This document shows positions 10,116-22,433 of a stretch of 30,168 bases of DNA, in pieces; position 1 is the first letter of the stretch, and each line of letters starts with the position of its first letter. The stretch spans positions 1 to 30,168 of the forward strand of contig JNEM01017024.1 in the NCBI GenBank assembly GCA_000697335.1, in the 5' to 3' direction. Both the position numbers and the translations under genes were made by a program. The DNA is from Conidiobolus incongruus B7586. Its lineage: Eukaryota > Entomophthoromycota > Entomophthoromycetes > Entomophthorales > Conidiobolaceae. The notes below the pieces were generated by a model. It searched no databases, was not told the origin of the DNA, and worked only from the letters and a program-made list of their open reading frames with translations.

Positions 10116-11870
10116 GTTTAATTCAAGTTTTCAATTTTCTCTTTAAAATTATCATTAATTTAAAATCGGAATCAAATAACCTTAGCTTTTACTTAATTTG
10201 CTAATTTCATATTTTTATTGTTGATTTAATTTGTATTATTAACAAAAAAATAATTGGTAATTTTTATATGCATCATAATATAAAATGTATAAATTACATA
10301 AATTAAAAACGTTGGCAATAGATAATTATGTACTATTGGCTTGTACATTATTTTCAACCACATTGCCACAAAAGTCACTTTTAATATTAGATTTAGTACA
10401 TGTAATTTATGAATAACCATAGCAATCCACATTATAAGGTTATCAACCCCTATACCGTCTAACTAGAATTGAATGAGAAATAAATTCTCTTCGTATGTAT
10501 TTCTCCTGTCAAGTGTACGTAAATTGTATTGTACAACATCCGAATTTTCAACCAAATTTCTTGAATCTCATTAACTTTCTATAGATTACAATATTATTCT
10601 CGTTCTATTCACTGATCAAAGTATCTTTCTATCATGATTATAACATAGTATTGACATCCTCCAGCTATACTTTTCAATAATATTTTTAGATTGATTAAAT
10701 AATAAATAATGAAAAAAAATATAATTAATTAAATCAAAATTTATCTCCTTCAAATGATTACCACTGTTATGGTAATTTTATTTATATATATTATTTATAA
10801 ACAATAAATATTTTTATCAATAAATATGCTGATAAAAATAATTTTTAAGGTTTCTAACTCACACCATTTTGAAATAGTATTTCCATGTATCAGATAAGAA
10901 AAATTAATCTGAATGACCTAAAGATTGAATAAAACGATATATCATTTAACCTTATAATATATATATCAAAAATTACAGGAAAGGATATTGAATATAATGT
11001 TCCAAGAATTATTGTACATTACAGCATATTAATATTATGCCATAAAATTGAATAAATATAACTGTATTTAATTGTTACTTTAGTGTTATAATTGCATTTA
11101 TACATACATAAATTGTTTTATATTTAAAAGAATTTATTTTTAATTCAATATTAAAATAAAATTAAAAATTTTAATTAATATATTAATAGAAAAAAAAATA
11201 ACCTGATTTTAAAATAAATAATAGATATATCCTCTATTCATTATTAATGATTAAAATTATCTAAATAAATAAATGAAAATTATAATAATTTTTTTTCAAT
11301 TTTATAACCCTATTTCACTCTAATAAATATTCAACTAATACTATGAACTAATTATTTTCAATCAATTATAATCTCAATCCGCTAAAACTAATATTATTTT
11401 GCTTATTTTGTTTCATTAATTATAGAATTTTGATGGATTTATCCAACTTAAACAAATTAATTAAGGTTTCATAAGTTGGTTTTTATATTAAGTAGAACTT
11501 ATCAATATATTTAGTAAGTACATAGTATTTACAGTGATACTAATTTATTCTTTTTGTCGATATTAAGTATTGTATATTTCCAACAATAACTATCAAGAAC
11601 ATATATCAAGATATCAATTATGAAACCAAATACCTGGTATCATTTTAACCTTGGAAAAATTCTTTACGGAGTGGTAACTTGTAAAATGTCAAATGACAGA
11701 GCATAACAATTAAGGAAGTTAAGGTAACTTCAATTCTCATTAAATATACAATTAAGTTGATTAAATTGAATTCAAATTTAATTTTTTTTAAAAAAAAACA
11801 GAATGTTTTCAAATAGTGAATATTCCCATGATAATATTAATCTTAACTGGGTGATTAATTTTAGATTATG
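10116..11870. other. AT-rich intergenic DNA
   Basis: No supported gene. The minus-strand open stretch at 10226-10432 is rich in Ile, Leu and Tyr, as expected from random AT-rich sequence. Confidence 0.5.
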
Positions 11871-12246
11871 ATAAAAGAGAATTTGAGTGGACCTGTGAGT
11901 GGGTGGTTGATTTTAATTCGAGTATATTAACCATGGCGAGAAGCATAAATTTCAATTCTCAATTTGTTTTTTCAATTTAAAATCCGCCTACTTTTAATTA
12001 TTTTTTTTTATAGTTAGCATAATAATCTGATCTTTGGATTATTATCACTGTATTAACTGAATAATCGCATATTTTGTTAGATTTATTTCGATTATTCCAC
12101 CTTTTTACATATTAATTAAGCCATATTTACTTATTAATTATCGTTCGCCTCTTTAATATTCTTTTATATTGTAATTTTTGCATAAATATAAAGGATATTA
12201 TTTAATAATCACTTATCCAAACTGTTAAGCATTTTTGCTGAAAAAA
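11871..12246 (+). promoter_or_regulatory. Upstream region of the first transcription factor gene
   Basis: A TATAAA box lies at 12187-12192, 55 nt before the ATG at 12247, so the 5' untranslated leader is probably short. Further up are TTCGAGT (11917-11923) and AAATCCG (11980-11986). The same two words in the same order lie upstream of the paralogous gene, at a different spacing. CCG/CGG triplets are the usual half-site of Zn(II)2Cys6 factors, so self- or cross-regulation is possible but is inference. Confidence 0.5.
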
Positions 12247-13947
12247 ATGTGTTTATCACCCCCTTCTTCTGATTCTCCTCAACCGACGATGAAAAATCCC
12301 AAGCCTATAGTTCTAATGGCATGTAATAGTTGCCGTCAACGCAAAGTGAGGTGTGATCGCGAGAAACCTTTTTGTAAGCGGTGCGTGCACGCGGGAATCT
12401 GCTGTAGATACACACCAATCAGAACCAAATCGAAATCGAAAACAAAAGCTCTTAAATTGGCCAACAGAAGTCCTAAATCGGGTAGTGAAGGACTTCAAAG
12501 TTCTTCAAGTAATAGCTGGGAATCTAGCTCAGATTCGACAAATATTTTATCACTAACAACAATCCATCCTAATCTACCGGTATTCAACTGGACGGAGACT
12601 GTTGATGAAACAACGAAAGAGATGACTAAAACCATTGATGAAAATACTCAGATGGTTCTCGTGGGCAATTATATGCAATTTATGTCCCAAATCAATACTA
12701 TTGTACATAAATCTTGTCTTTCGATTTTTATGAAGGAATTCCCTTGTGTTCTATACAGTATGCTTGCACTCGGTGCCAATTTTATCTATCGACAACCCAA
12801 TCCCGATAACTTACCAATGCGTATAACTATGGACCAGGTCATGGAAATAGCAGATAGAGCCATGGAACTTGTTCAACAGGAGACAAGGAAAGATCATCCA
12901 GCACTTGGTGTCGCCTATTTTAACCTTGCGTTTTTATATCTTGTTGAGAATCAGTTCGAGATAGGTTGGTTGAACACAGGACTCGGATGCCAACTTGCCC
13001 AAAGAATCGGATTGAACCAAATAATCGATTGTCCTCGCGAACTGATTCCAGGAGATGACTCTAGTGCTTTGGATCATGAAATCATGGTCAGATCTTGGTG
13101 GGGAATTTATATTCAAGATATCTCTTTGGGTTTAATATACGACCGCCCTTGCTATTTTCAAGACTATGATCTCCCATTTTTGACTCCTATCGAATTTGAC
13201 CAACAGTGTCCCATTCATTATTATCTTGACTTTCATCAAGATTATTTTAGCACTACCTTTAAAACATCCACGCGGAGAGTATGTCACCATAGCAAACTAG
13301 AATTACATGCATTGAAACTACCACCCAACCAAATTGCTATTGAGTATTATTTGAGTGTACTTCAATCAAGGCTGAAGCTATTTAATCAACGTATGAAAAA
13401 TCCAAACTATTTTAGAATCGAAAACGCACACTGGCATACAGAGTACCAACTTTTATTAATCAAGTGTCAAGAATGGGTCAACTACATAACCAAGCAGTTT
13501 CCTGTAAATCATTACCTTCAAAGCGCCCTTCTTCCTGCTAACATCCCTTTGGATTCAGTAATACTAGCTATGACTCTAAATATGATGGTAAATGACATTA
13601 TTATCTTGATTGAGTACAACGACCTTCCTTTTCCAAGTATTATCGCTCAGAAATTCAGTCCCAAAGCATTCCAAGCAGCCATCCATAATTCGAAAATCTA
13701 CCAATGGTTGATGTGCTACACCGACGTAACGCTCACCCCTGCAAGATACTTTACAATCTGGAACTGCATCTCAGTGTTCTATCAATGCACACTTCCACCT
13801 ATCGCACCCGAGTATATTCAGCTTGCCAAAGATGAAATTGTTCAACTTTATAAGAGCTTCACATACTTCCCAACTCATTGGATTGAAATGAAACATTTCT
13901 TCCAACAAAAAATCGATTGTGTCATGAAAGAAATTTATCAATACTAA
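12247..13947 (+). CDS. Zn(II)2Cys6 (Gal4-type) fungal transcription factor, paralog 1
   Basis: Nuclear DNA-binding transcription regulator of 566 residues; targets unknown. The zinc binuclear cluster has Cys at residues 26, 29, 36, 43, 46 and 53 (C-x2-C-x6-C-x6-C-x2-C-x6-C), with the basic recognition stretch RQRKVR between the second and third Cys and KPF before the fourth. A Lys/Arg-rich tail and a Ser-rich linker follow (about 55-105). The fungal middle homology region spans roughly 130-310, including GLGCQLAQRIGL and SWWGIYIQDISLGLIYDRPC. The C-terminal part is conserved in the paralog but unknown to me. The frame stays open further upstream to TTG at 12235, but ATG at 12247 fits a eukaryotic start, follows the TATA box properly and gives the same N-terminal length as the paralog. 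No intron is apparent. It stands alone, with its paralog 6.7 kb downstream on the same strand. Confidence 0.94.
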   Translation: MCLSPPSSDSPQPTMKNPKPIVLMACNSCRQRKVRCDREKPFCKRCVHAGICCRYTPIRTKSKSKTKALKLANRSPKSGSEGLQSSSSNSWESSSDSTNILSLTTIHPNLPVFNWTETVDETTKEMTKTIDENTQMVLVGNYMQFMSQINTIVHKSCLSIFMKEFPCVLYSMLALGANFIYRQPNPDNLPMRITMDQVMEIADRAMELVQQETRKDHPALGVAYFNLAFLYLVENQFEIGWLNTGLGCQLAQRIGLNQIIDCPRELIPGDDSSALDHEIMVRSWWGIYIQDISLGLIYDRPCYFQDYDLPFLTPIEFDQQCPIHYYLDFHQDYFSTTFKTSTRRVCHHSKLELHALKLPPNQIAIEYYLSVLQSRLKLFNQRMKNPNYFRIENAHWHTEYQLLLIKCQEWVNYITKQFPVNHYLQSALLPANIPLDSVILAMTLNMMVNDIIILIEYNDLPFPSIIAQKFSPKAFQAAIHNSKIYQWLMCYTDVTLTPARYFTIWNCISVFYQCTLPPIAPEYIQLAKDEIVQLYKSFTYFPTHWIEMKHFFQQKIDCVMKEIYQY

Positions 13948-13972
13948 TCATCATTCATTTCATTTAAAAAAA

Positions 13973-13978
13973 AATAAA
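13973..13978 (+). terminator. Polyadenylation signal AATAAA after the first transcription factor gene
   Basis: AATAAA occurs 26 nt after the stop codon in an A-rich tract. In such AT-rich DNA the hexamer is common, so this is positional support only. Confidence 0.4.
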
Positions 13979-14101
13979 TTTAATTAATTAATTCATTATC
14001 ATAATAATATATTTTTGATTAATATTTTATTTAGTATAATAATTATTATTAATTTAAAATTTCTATTAAAGGAAAAAATAAACAAAATTAAATATAATAT
14101 A

Positions 14102-14145
<44 letters not shown>

Positions 14146-15640
14146 CAAAAAAATTACATTATTCTTTATTTAGTAATTGAATTCTTAATAAATTTTCATT
14201 TAAAAAAATAAAATTTAATAAATAAAAATTTAAAATAAAATTATATTAAAGAAAAAATAAATAAATAAATAATAAATAATATATAATATATTTCTTTTAT
14301 TTATTTTATTAAAATATTTTTTTTAATTTAATTTTATTAATATTTCAACATTATAATTTGTTTTTAATTTTCACTACGAACCCATCCACTTAATTAACAA
14401 TAGCAGGTAACCATATTTATCAAAGCGAATATGATAATATGTATATAATCCATGTATCTTGTCTCATTAATGGCGATTTCGAAACCAATCAAATTCTTTT
14501 TAATACATGTTTAATATAATATTTCTGGTTGTTATGTTGATAACATGTTGTGGATTATTACTTTGAATTTGATGACTCTTGTTCAATATAGAAATTCATG
14601 AAATGGGTTCGAATAAGTAGTACAGTTAATTATTAATATTAAATCTTTAAAATATTTTATAAAATTCTATATCATAATACATAATGACATTGAATATATT
14701 AGAAATTAATTAAAAAAGCATTTTATAAAAATTCTTTATCTCAATTGAGGTTATTAACGTATTTGATAAATAACTAATATTTGCATACTTTTTGCCATTG
14801 AATTCTAATTTGTGCGACTGCAAAAATAATTGAGGGTTTTCGAACAGTTACTTCATATAAAATAGTAGATTATTCGTTAGCTTATTAGTTCATTATTGTT
14901 TTCCAATTATAACTCTAATGAACCTACAGACTTTAGTATCATATAAGTTTAATGTTATATAACCAAACGTATTGTTAGTATCAAATATTAATATCTTAAT
15001 CAAATATAATTATTATATGATGTATATCTGTTTGTGAGATTAACATTTTATCATTTAAAAATTAAATTAATATAATTTATTTTTTAATAAATGTAATTAA
15101 ATTAAAATATTTACAATAAATTAACTATTGATCAAATATGTATAATGATTTAAATTAAATTAATAATCAATTTAAATAAATATTTGTACATAGTTTCAGT
15201 TTTAATTGTTTAAAATTTACATTCTTATAAGAATTATAGTTAACTCATGGAATTTAAATTTGGATTTTTTATACTCAAATATTCCTAATATAAAGTGTAA
15301 TAACTCTTAACTAACAGCATGATTAAAGAATAAATCAATATTTATAAAAATGATCCATAACTATAATTTGTATTCAATTCTTTCATCTTAATAAATTTTC
15401 TGGTACCTGCAGACGGTTTTTATTTAATTCATTGATTTGATTGTTAATCATCAATAATTAATAAATTATAATTTAATATTCCTTTTTTAATAATTTAAGA
15501 GAAAATTATATAATATAATTAAATTATAATTATTATTTCTCACACTTTATTCTTTAGTACATGATCCAATTTATATTATAATATTTATATCAATTTACTA
15601 TATATCGAATTTGGTAATTCAATACCGACATACAGATCTT
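13979..15640. other. AT-rich intergenic DNA with a TA microsatellite
   Basis: A perfect (AT)18 tract lies at 14107-14142, about 160 bp after the transcription factor stop. Nothing else is supported; GGTTCGAAT near 14608 looks like a B-box but has no matching tRNA fold around it. Confidence 0.5.
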
Positions 15641-15729
15641 GGTAATACAGAATGGAATCGAACACTTAGACTTATATAAATTATTATTATTATTATCAAT
15701 ACTCTTAAGTTTTAGAAATTTGTAATACC
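15641..15729 (-). tRNA. tRNA-like relic with perfect B-box (weak)
   Basis: On the minus strand the stretch starts GGTATTACA and ends TGTATTACC, pairing at 8 of 9 positions as an acceptor-type stem. GTTCGATTCC, an intact B-box/T-loop string, lies just before the 3' stem. The interior, which includes a TAA/TTA microsatellite, does not give a clean D or anticodon arm, and the 89-nt length would require a long variable arm or an intron. Probably a decayed tRNA or a chance match. Confidence 0.25.
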
Positions 15730-18700
15730 TATTTAGAGGATGTCATCCAGTATATTATAATATGGCTTAATATTCGATCATGTACGACGATTATCAGAAT
15801 ATATTAATTTTTTAATTAAATATTAAATATCGAATAAAAAATTAAGTTATTTCAGTTAAAGTTTTTTAACATAATCTATTAATTAAATATATTTATTAAA
15901 AATAATCTTAAATGTATAAACATATAAAGTTTACTATTATTTCTATAATATTAAACAATATGATGGTTTTATGAAAGAATATTGAGTTGGATATGAGGAT
16001 ATATGAAATTATCAATCAATGATAGATTTTGAGATAAATGTACAATTCGGTAAATTTTGCAATTTTAGTAACTGAAATGGACATATTACCGATTAACATT
16101 ATGAAGTTCTAGAATGTAGTTTGAAAGCTAGTCTAAACCTTTTAACCTTGAGATGATCCATATATTCTGCTATTTATCAAATCAAATCATATCACATCAA
16201 TTTAGGATTTGTTAGAATGGAAATTTTCTATATGGATATAATATATACTTATATTATTGGTTAATATTGGGGATATTTTGACATTTTGGATGAGTGTTTA
16301 CAATATTGTTGAAGCTATTTCATCAGATAAATACAAATTAGAGTGTTAATAACTTGAAATTTGTTTAAGTATTAACAAGCCACTCGTGATTCTAATTCAA
16401 TTTCGATTGTAGCTAAGTTGAAGTGTTAGGATCAAACTGTCATTGACTCAAAAATTCTAAAGCAACTTCTGATACTACCTTACCAAGAAAACCACAAAAC
16501 ATAAAGTGTAACTAATGAATCGATTACCAATACTCAGTGAATTTAATTTATTAATAGCATAAATTCAGCTTTCAAAAAACATTACAATCATCGAATTTAG
16601 AAACTGTATACTTAGTCATACACCATGAGTGAAATTTGACAATTAAAAACGAAAAACTCAGAACCAATACACATTACATCATCAGTTCTTTTCAGCTGAT
16701 TTATTTTGTGACAACTATTGGGTATAACTTGATAATTTGGTGAGTAAAATAATTTCAATCGGGAATATTGAAAAAAATTAATTTGTTTATTTCCTCAGGA
16801 ATATCTTAAATTATTGATAAATCACTGTTTAAACATTTTATTAGTAATCAGTAATCAATAATCAAAGTGGAATCCAACTGTTGTTGAAAAATACATCATC
16901 CAAGTAAATGATTTATATTATAATGATCTTTATTATTTCCAATAACAAAAGCATAACTTTAATATGTCGATAATTTAAAGAACAAATCCCAGTAATTACA
17001 TGCGAAGTTAAATAACTAAAGAATTGTGACATCAATTCCTCAGTTGCACTAGACCAGATAAATGAAATATGAGATAATATATAATTGATGTTAAATTTAT
17101 TAATATAAAGTTATAAAAATATCTTGAAAATTGATTTATGAGTCATTGAATAAATAAAATTGAAGACATAATTTAACACAATATTATATATATAAATATA
17201 AATTGGAGGATTTTTGGATAAATATATGATAAATTGATTATTATTCTCAGTTCAACAAATGAACAGATATTCTAACAAAAGGAGTAATGAAATGGATTCA
17301 ACTTACCCCAGAAAATCTCAAATTGAAAAATTGCAAATTGTACAACATTTGCAGTGTAAAAACCTAAATGTGGATGTACGGTAAATTACCTTATTCAATA
17401 TAAAACCTGTTTTTGATAACAAAACTTGAATCTTTCAATTATTTTTAAGTCGTCATAGTCTTAAAGAATTTCCTAAGCCCATTTGAATTATTAAATTTGA
17501 AATTGATCTGAATCCATCAAATTTATTTAATCGAATTTTTCATAATTTGAATATTTTAATATAAATAAACAATAGTTTATTATCAAAATTGAGGCATTCA
17601 TATAATTAATGTAGTAAATAAAAATGCTCAAATCATCCCCAAATTCAGTGAAAAAAAGTTAAACGGAGATATCAGCGAGTTAAAACCTGATTGAAATTTT
17701 TATTTTATAGTGTAACCTTAATAATAATTCAGTTGCACTTGGATACTATTGAAAATGAAGCAGATTGTTTACAAATTAATTAAATGGAAAACTATATCTC
17801 TATTTGGATTGATATTATTATGATTGTGTATTATATTAAAATTTAGTCAATGGATCTTTTATTTTATTACAATTATCATAATTCATTGTTTTTTAATTAT
17901 TTAAGTATTCAAAATATATCATAAATTTCACTATTTCATATTATGATAAATTAAATCTAATATAGAAATTAAAACATATAAAATAATAACTTAATATTGC
18001 TAAAATGAGAATATAATATAATACAATAATAAACATGTTCTAGATATTATAATATTTTGAACTTGATAATTATAAATTGAATTGTTTAAGTTTTCGGAAA
18101 AATTAGACATTATTAAAACTTCAATTTTAGAAATTTTTGCATCAAATATTTCTTAGAGGTTAATATAATAGTGATTTTTTTATGGTCAAATATTAGTTAA
18201 AATAATAAATCAATGATATTAACTATAGAATTAAATTTAAACGTATATTTTTACCATTATTATTTTACGTAATTCAAAGTTAAATATTTTTATATGAGTG
18301 TTAATGTTGAATATACGTTGTAAGGCAAGAATGAATTGCTAATGCACACTAAATTCAATTTAGCCAAGGAATGAATTACATATTATCATATTAAATAATA
18401 CTCTCCAAAGTCTAGTTTATTACAATTAAATAATTATCAAAGTATCCTTCTAACTTTTTTAATATAATCCTAAATTAAAAATTTCAATATAAAAATTTAC
18501 CAGAATTAAATCAAAGTATAAAAAATTATACCTCGGTTTTGATTTACATTTTTAGTCTAATCTTTAAATACCATATAAAATGAATAGTTTTTAATTATAA
18601 ATAAACTTTATCTTGTATAAATTATATATAGAAAATAAATGTTGCTTTAACATTAAAAATATGTTTAATAAATTTGTTAAATTTGTTGATTTTGTTGATT

Positions 18701-20648
18701 CATATATTCAAATTATATATAGCATAGAACGAAAATAATTAATATCTGATCAAATATCTTGCTCATTACGCAATACTTTAGATAATGGCAATTTTTATTT
18801 TAAATTCATAGTGAATTTTTATACATGTCAGATTCCAGATACATGTATTAAAATAACATTAATAAATAATTTATTATTGGTTAATGTTCACATCTTATCA
18901 AAATCAAAGCTTCACCGTTTGGCGAAAATGAAAAATAATCCTTCTAAGTTAACTTTATTGATATGAAAAATAATTTATAAGCATAACGCCACATACTCTA
19001 TATACAAAGATCATTTGGACAAATACATTCTAATCAGATGATTAGGTATCATGATTTATAAGTAATCGAAAATTATGCTTCTTTTTATAACTAAAAATAT
19101 ACTTACATATAAGTTTTGGTTAATCAATTTATCATTTTCATTGAAGTGACAACCATATAAACAAAACATTAATTCAGTTTATTAGCATAATATGGAATAT
19201 AAATTGGTTAAAGGATTGCAACAAAATCACTAGTAAAACTTTAAACAATGAATATCTAAGCAATCAAACTAACCCACGTATATAGCAATATAATATAGAA
19301 ATGAACAACTGACTAATAAACCTCATATTTGAATTATAAGAGAATCCGATAAAATACCAGTCAAAATGAAACTGTCAATAATTGAACTAGAATTAAATTA
19401 AATCGTACAACGTCCGAACAATATCCTTCTTTCAACAACCATGGTTCAAATGATTTATTTTTTATAATTCTGGAATAGCTATTTTTATAACTAATAGTTC
19501 GTTCATTGACCTATATCTAGTAATATTTTTCACTTCTTATTCCGTATTACTGTCAAACTCGAGATAGTCATGAATACTTTGGTAAGTAATCAAAATCCCA
19601 TTTAATATATATTTGTATAATTTAACTCCTTTATACAAGGAAAAATAGATCTTTGGGTTATAATCAACATTGAAAATTAAAATTATATTAAATTTTGTGA
19701 ATAAAATTTATAAAAATGGTAAAAAATCGGAAAAAAAATTATAAGTTGGTTTTGATTCATCAAATTTGGAAGTAATTCCTAATATAAATGTTGATTGATG
19801 TGAAATCATTTGCTTAGTTGCATTTTGCATGACTGTCCAATCAAATTGTATTGGCAATCACTAACAAAGTGTGAAAGCTGAAACATCGTTATAACAGCTA
19901 TATTGGTAATTCAGAAAATTATTTTTTATCAATATTACTGTCTATTATCCACTATCAATAATATCATAGTGATTTTATATGAAATGATTATATTAAAAAT
20001 ATTACTAGAATCCATATTTATTTTGTATCTATAATAAATTTATATAAAAATTTATTAAAAACTTATCAAACTAGGAATTAAACTATAATTATCATAATCA
20101 GCAATCTAATTCCAACTTGAAAATAATTTTTATTAATTTAATAGTGATAATTAAATAAAAATTTAGAATAATTCAAATATCCATTATAAATTATTCAAAA
20201 ATACCACTTAAAATATTTTTTTTAATAAAAATTATACCATAATAATTCTCATCAAATAATAATATCTAAATTCAAAGTTCACAAATTTGGGTTCCATTAT
20301 TAAAATTTCAAATAATTTTCTGGTTCTAGCTTGTTACAAATACAGTTAGTAGTAAATGCCAAGTAAATTTTATGGGATTGAATTGATTGGTTGTTATGGA
20401 GTGAAGTTGATTAGTATATAAAGAGGAACTGAGATGCTAAATATGAGGTCGATTTTATAAAATATAATTGACCTCGGGCCACATAAAGTGACCAAATTCT
20501 AATAAATCTTGTATTGAACATTTTATTAGGATTCAGACTTAAGGAAGTGAGATTTGATTAATTAAAAATCGTTTTTCCTGATTGATATTCACTTTAAATT
20601 AAAGATAATTAATTTAAGTTCGAGTGATCCATTTAAATCCGATTTATC
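15730..20648. other. AT-rich DNA between the two transcription factor genes
   Basis: I found no gene, no repeat of the transcription factor genes and no transposase motif on either strand. A small GC-richer patch at 20466-20500 (CCTCGGGCCAC, flanked by TGACC on both sides) lies about 200 bp upstream of the second gene and may be regulatory. Confidence 0.5.
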
Positions 20649-20660
20649 ATATATAAATAG
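20619..20660 (+). promoter_or_regulatory. Core promoter of the second transcription factor gene
   Basis: TATATAAATAG at 20650-20660 is a strong TATA box 36-46 nt before the ATG, implying a very short leader. TTCGAGT (20619-20625) and AAATCCG (20635-20641) lie immediately upstream, in the same order as in front of the paralogous gene. Confidence 0.6.
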
Positions 20661-20695
20661 AGGTCGTTAACTTAAGTTTCCCTTTTTTCAATATA

Positions 20696-22378
20696 ATGGA
20701 TCTATCACATCCCCTTCCAGATTGTCTCAAGACGACAAACGAGCCCAAGCCAATTGTTCTGATGGCTTGTAATAATTGCCGCCAGCGCAAGGTGCGTTGT
20801 GACCGCGAGAAACCATTTTGTAAGCGCTGCGTTCAGTCAGGCATCTCTTGCCGGTATACTCCCATTAAAACCAAGGCCAAGTCTTTGAAATTCACTCAAA
20901 AAAGCCCCAAACAGAGCCGCAATAATCGACGTAGTTCTTCTAGCAGCAGCGGAGATCCAAGCTCAGATTCCAATAATTCACTATTGTCACTCATTCAGGT
21001 GAATTTACCAGTATTCAGCTGGTCAGAAAATATTGACGAAACTACGGGTGAAGTAATAAGGTGGATCGACGAAAACACACAAATGGTTCTAATAGGAAAC
21101 TATATGCAGTTCATGTCTCCATTAAACACTATTGTTCATAAATCAACCTTATCCATATTTATGAAGGAATTTCCGTGTGTTTTATACAGTATTTTAGCAC
21201 TTGGTGCCTGCTATATATGTAGGCAGCCAAATCCAGATAATTTACCCATGAAGATCACTATTGATCAAGTAATGGAAATAGCTGATAAAGCAATGCAACT
21301 CGTCGAGCTGGAGCCCAGAAAAGATCATGTGGCTCTTGGTGTTGCATATTTCAATCTTGCGTTCATGTATCTTGTAGAAAATAAATTTGAACTTGGATGG
21401 TTGAATACTAGTCTTGGATGCCAGCTGGCTCAGCGAATCGGTCTCGATAAGATCGATGACTGTCCTCGGGAGATAATTCCAGAAAATGACCCTGCTGCAT
21501 TAGATTATGAAGTCATGGTACGTTCCTGGTGGGGAATCTACATTCAGGATATCTCACTTGGGTTGATTTACGACCGCCCTTGCTACTTTCAAGATTACAA
21601 TCTCCCGTTTTTAGCAACAGTAGAACTTGATCAATCCTGCCCTATCCATTACTATATGGATTTTCATCATGAATACCATGACGATAGTGTAAATCCACCG
21701 AAAAAAAAGGTATGCCACTTCAGTAAATTGGAGTTACATGCTCTAAAGATGCCACCTAATCAAGTAGCAATAGAATATTATTTGAGCTTTTTACAGTCAA
21801 GGCTCAAACTATTCAACCAGAGAATGAAGAATCCCAATTATCTTAATCCTGAGAACGCGCACTGGCATGCAGAGTATCAACAACTATTAGTTAAATGTGA
21901 CGAATGGATAAACTATATCATCAAACAATTCCCTATCAATCACCTTTTACAAAATTCTGTTCTTCCTTCCAATATCCCGCTTGACTCTGTGATTCTTGCA
22001 ATGACGCTCAATGCGATGATCAATGACATCATCATATTAATACAATATAACGATCTTCCATTCCCCAGCATAGTTGCACAAAAGTTTAGTCCTCAAGCTT
22101 TCCAAGCAGCAATTGGAAGCTCCAAAATCTACCAGTGGTTGATGTGTTACTGTGACCTCACACTAGGTCCCCTATGGTACTTTACTATATGGAACTGTGT
22201 TATGGTATTCTACCATTGCACATTACCACCTGTCCCAGCAGACACTGTACAAATAGCCAAAGACGAAATTGCTCAGCTATATAGAAGTTTTGTATATTTT
22301 CCAACTCATTGGTCAGAAATGAAAAGTTTCTTTCGAAACAAAATAGAAGCCGTTATGAAAGATATATTTAAATTTTAA
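20696..22378 (+). CDS. Zn(II)2Cys6 (Gal4-type) fungal transcription factor, paralog 2
   Basis: Nuclear transcription regulator of 560 residues; targets unknown. Zinc-cluster Cys are at 25, 28, 35, 42, 45 and 52, with the same spacing and the same RQRKVRCDREKPFCKRC core as paralog 1. A Lys-rich tail (KTKAKSLK) and a Ser-rich linker (about 75-100) follow. The middle homology region (about 125-305) includes SLGCQLAQRIGL and SWWGIYIQDISLGLIYDRPC. By eye the proteins are roughly 70% identical overall, higher in the zinc cluster and middle region, lower in the N-terminus, the linker and a short stretch near residues 330-345. The start is the first ATG after a TATA box. The gene is intron-free and ends in TAA. 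Third-position differences between the two genes are many, so the duplication is not recent. Both copies being open suggests both are, or were until lately, under selection. Confidence 0.95.
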   Translation: MDLSHPLPDCLKTTNEPKPIVLMACNNCRQRKVRCDREKPFCKRCVQSGISCRYTPIKTKAKSLKFTQKSPKQSRNNRRSSSSSSGDPSSDSNNSLLSLIQVNLPVFSWSENIDETTGEVIRWIDENTQMVLIGNYMQFMSPLNTIVHKSTLSIFMKEFPCVLYSILALGACYICRQPNPDNLPMKITIDQVMEIADKAMQLVELEPRKDHVALGVAYFNLAFMYLVENKFELGWLNTSLGCQLAQRIGLDKIDDCPREIIPENDPAALDYEVMVRSWWGIYIQDISLGLIYDRPCYFQDYNLPFLATVELDQSCPIHYYMDFHHEYHDDSVNPPKKKVCHFSKLELHALKMPPNQVAIEYYLSFLQSRLKLFNQRMKNPNYLNPENAHWHAEYQQLLVKCDEWINYIIKQFPINHLLQNSVLPSNIPLDSVILAMTLNAMINDIIILIQYNDLPFPSIVAQKFSPQAFQAAIGSSKIYQWLMCYCDLTLGPLWYFTIWNCVMVFYHCTLPPVPADTVQIAKDEIAQLYRSFVYFPTHWSEMKSFFRNKIEAVMKDIFKF

Positions 22379-22427
22379 ACTAAAAATTAGCATACTTGTA
22401 ATTATTTGAAGATAATTTTGTAATATA

Positions 22428-22433
22428 AATAAA
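22428..22433 (+). terminator. Polyadenylation signal AATAAA after the second transcription factor gene
   Basis: AATAAA lies 50 nt after the stop codon. Support is positional only, given the AT-rich background. Confidence 0.35.

Noticed and set aside
10226-10432. 68-codon open frame on the minus strand.
   Set aside because: Composition (Ile, Leu, Tyr, Phe, Asn) is that of translated AT-rich DNA, with no motif and no neighbouring signal.
12235-12246. Start of the first transcription factor at TTG 12235.
   Set aside because: TTG is not an expected start in fungi; the in-frame ATG at 12247 gives the same N-terminal length as the paralog.
12313-13116. Small open frames overlapping the first transcription factor (12313-12498 minus, 12353-12556 plus, 12934-13116 minus).
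   Set aside because: They lie inside a well-supported gene and are shadows of its coding sequence.
14107-14142. TA tracts as replication origin or centromere signal.
   Set aside because: Simple (AT)n tracts are expected by slippage in DNA of this composition and several occur across the window.
14590-14640. B-box-like GGTTCGAAT as part of a tRNA.
   Set aside because: No acceptor, D or anticodon arm could be placed around it.
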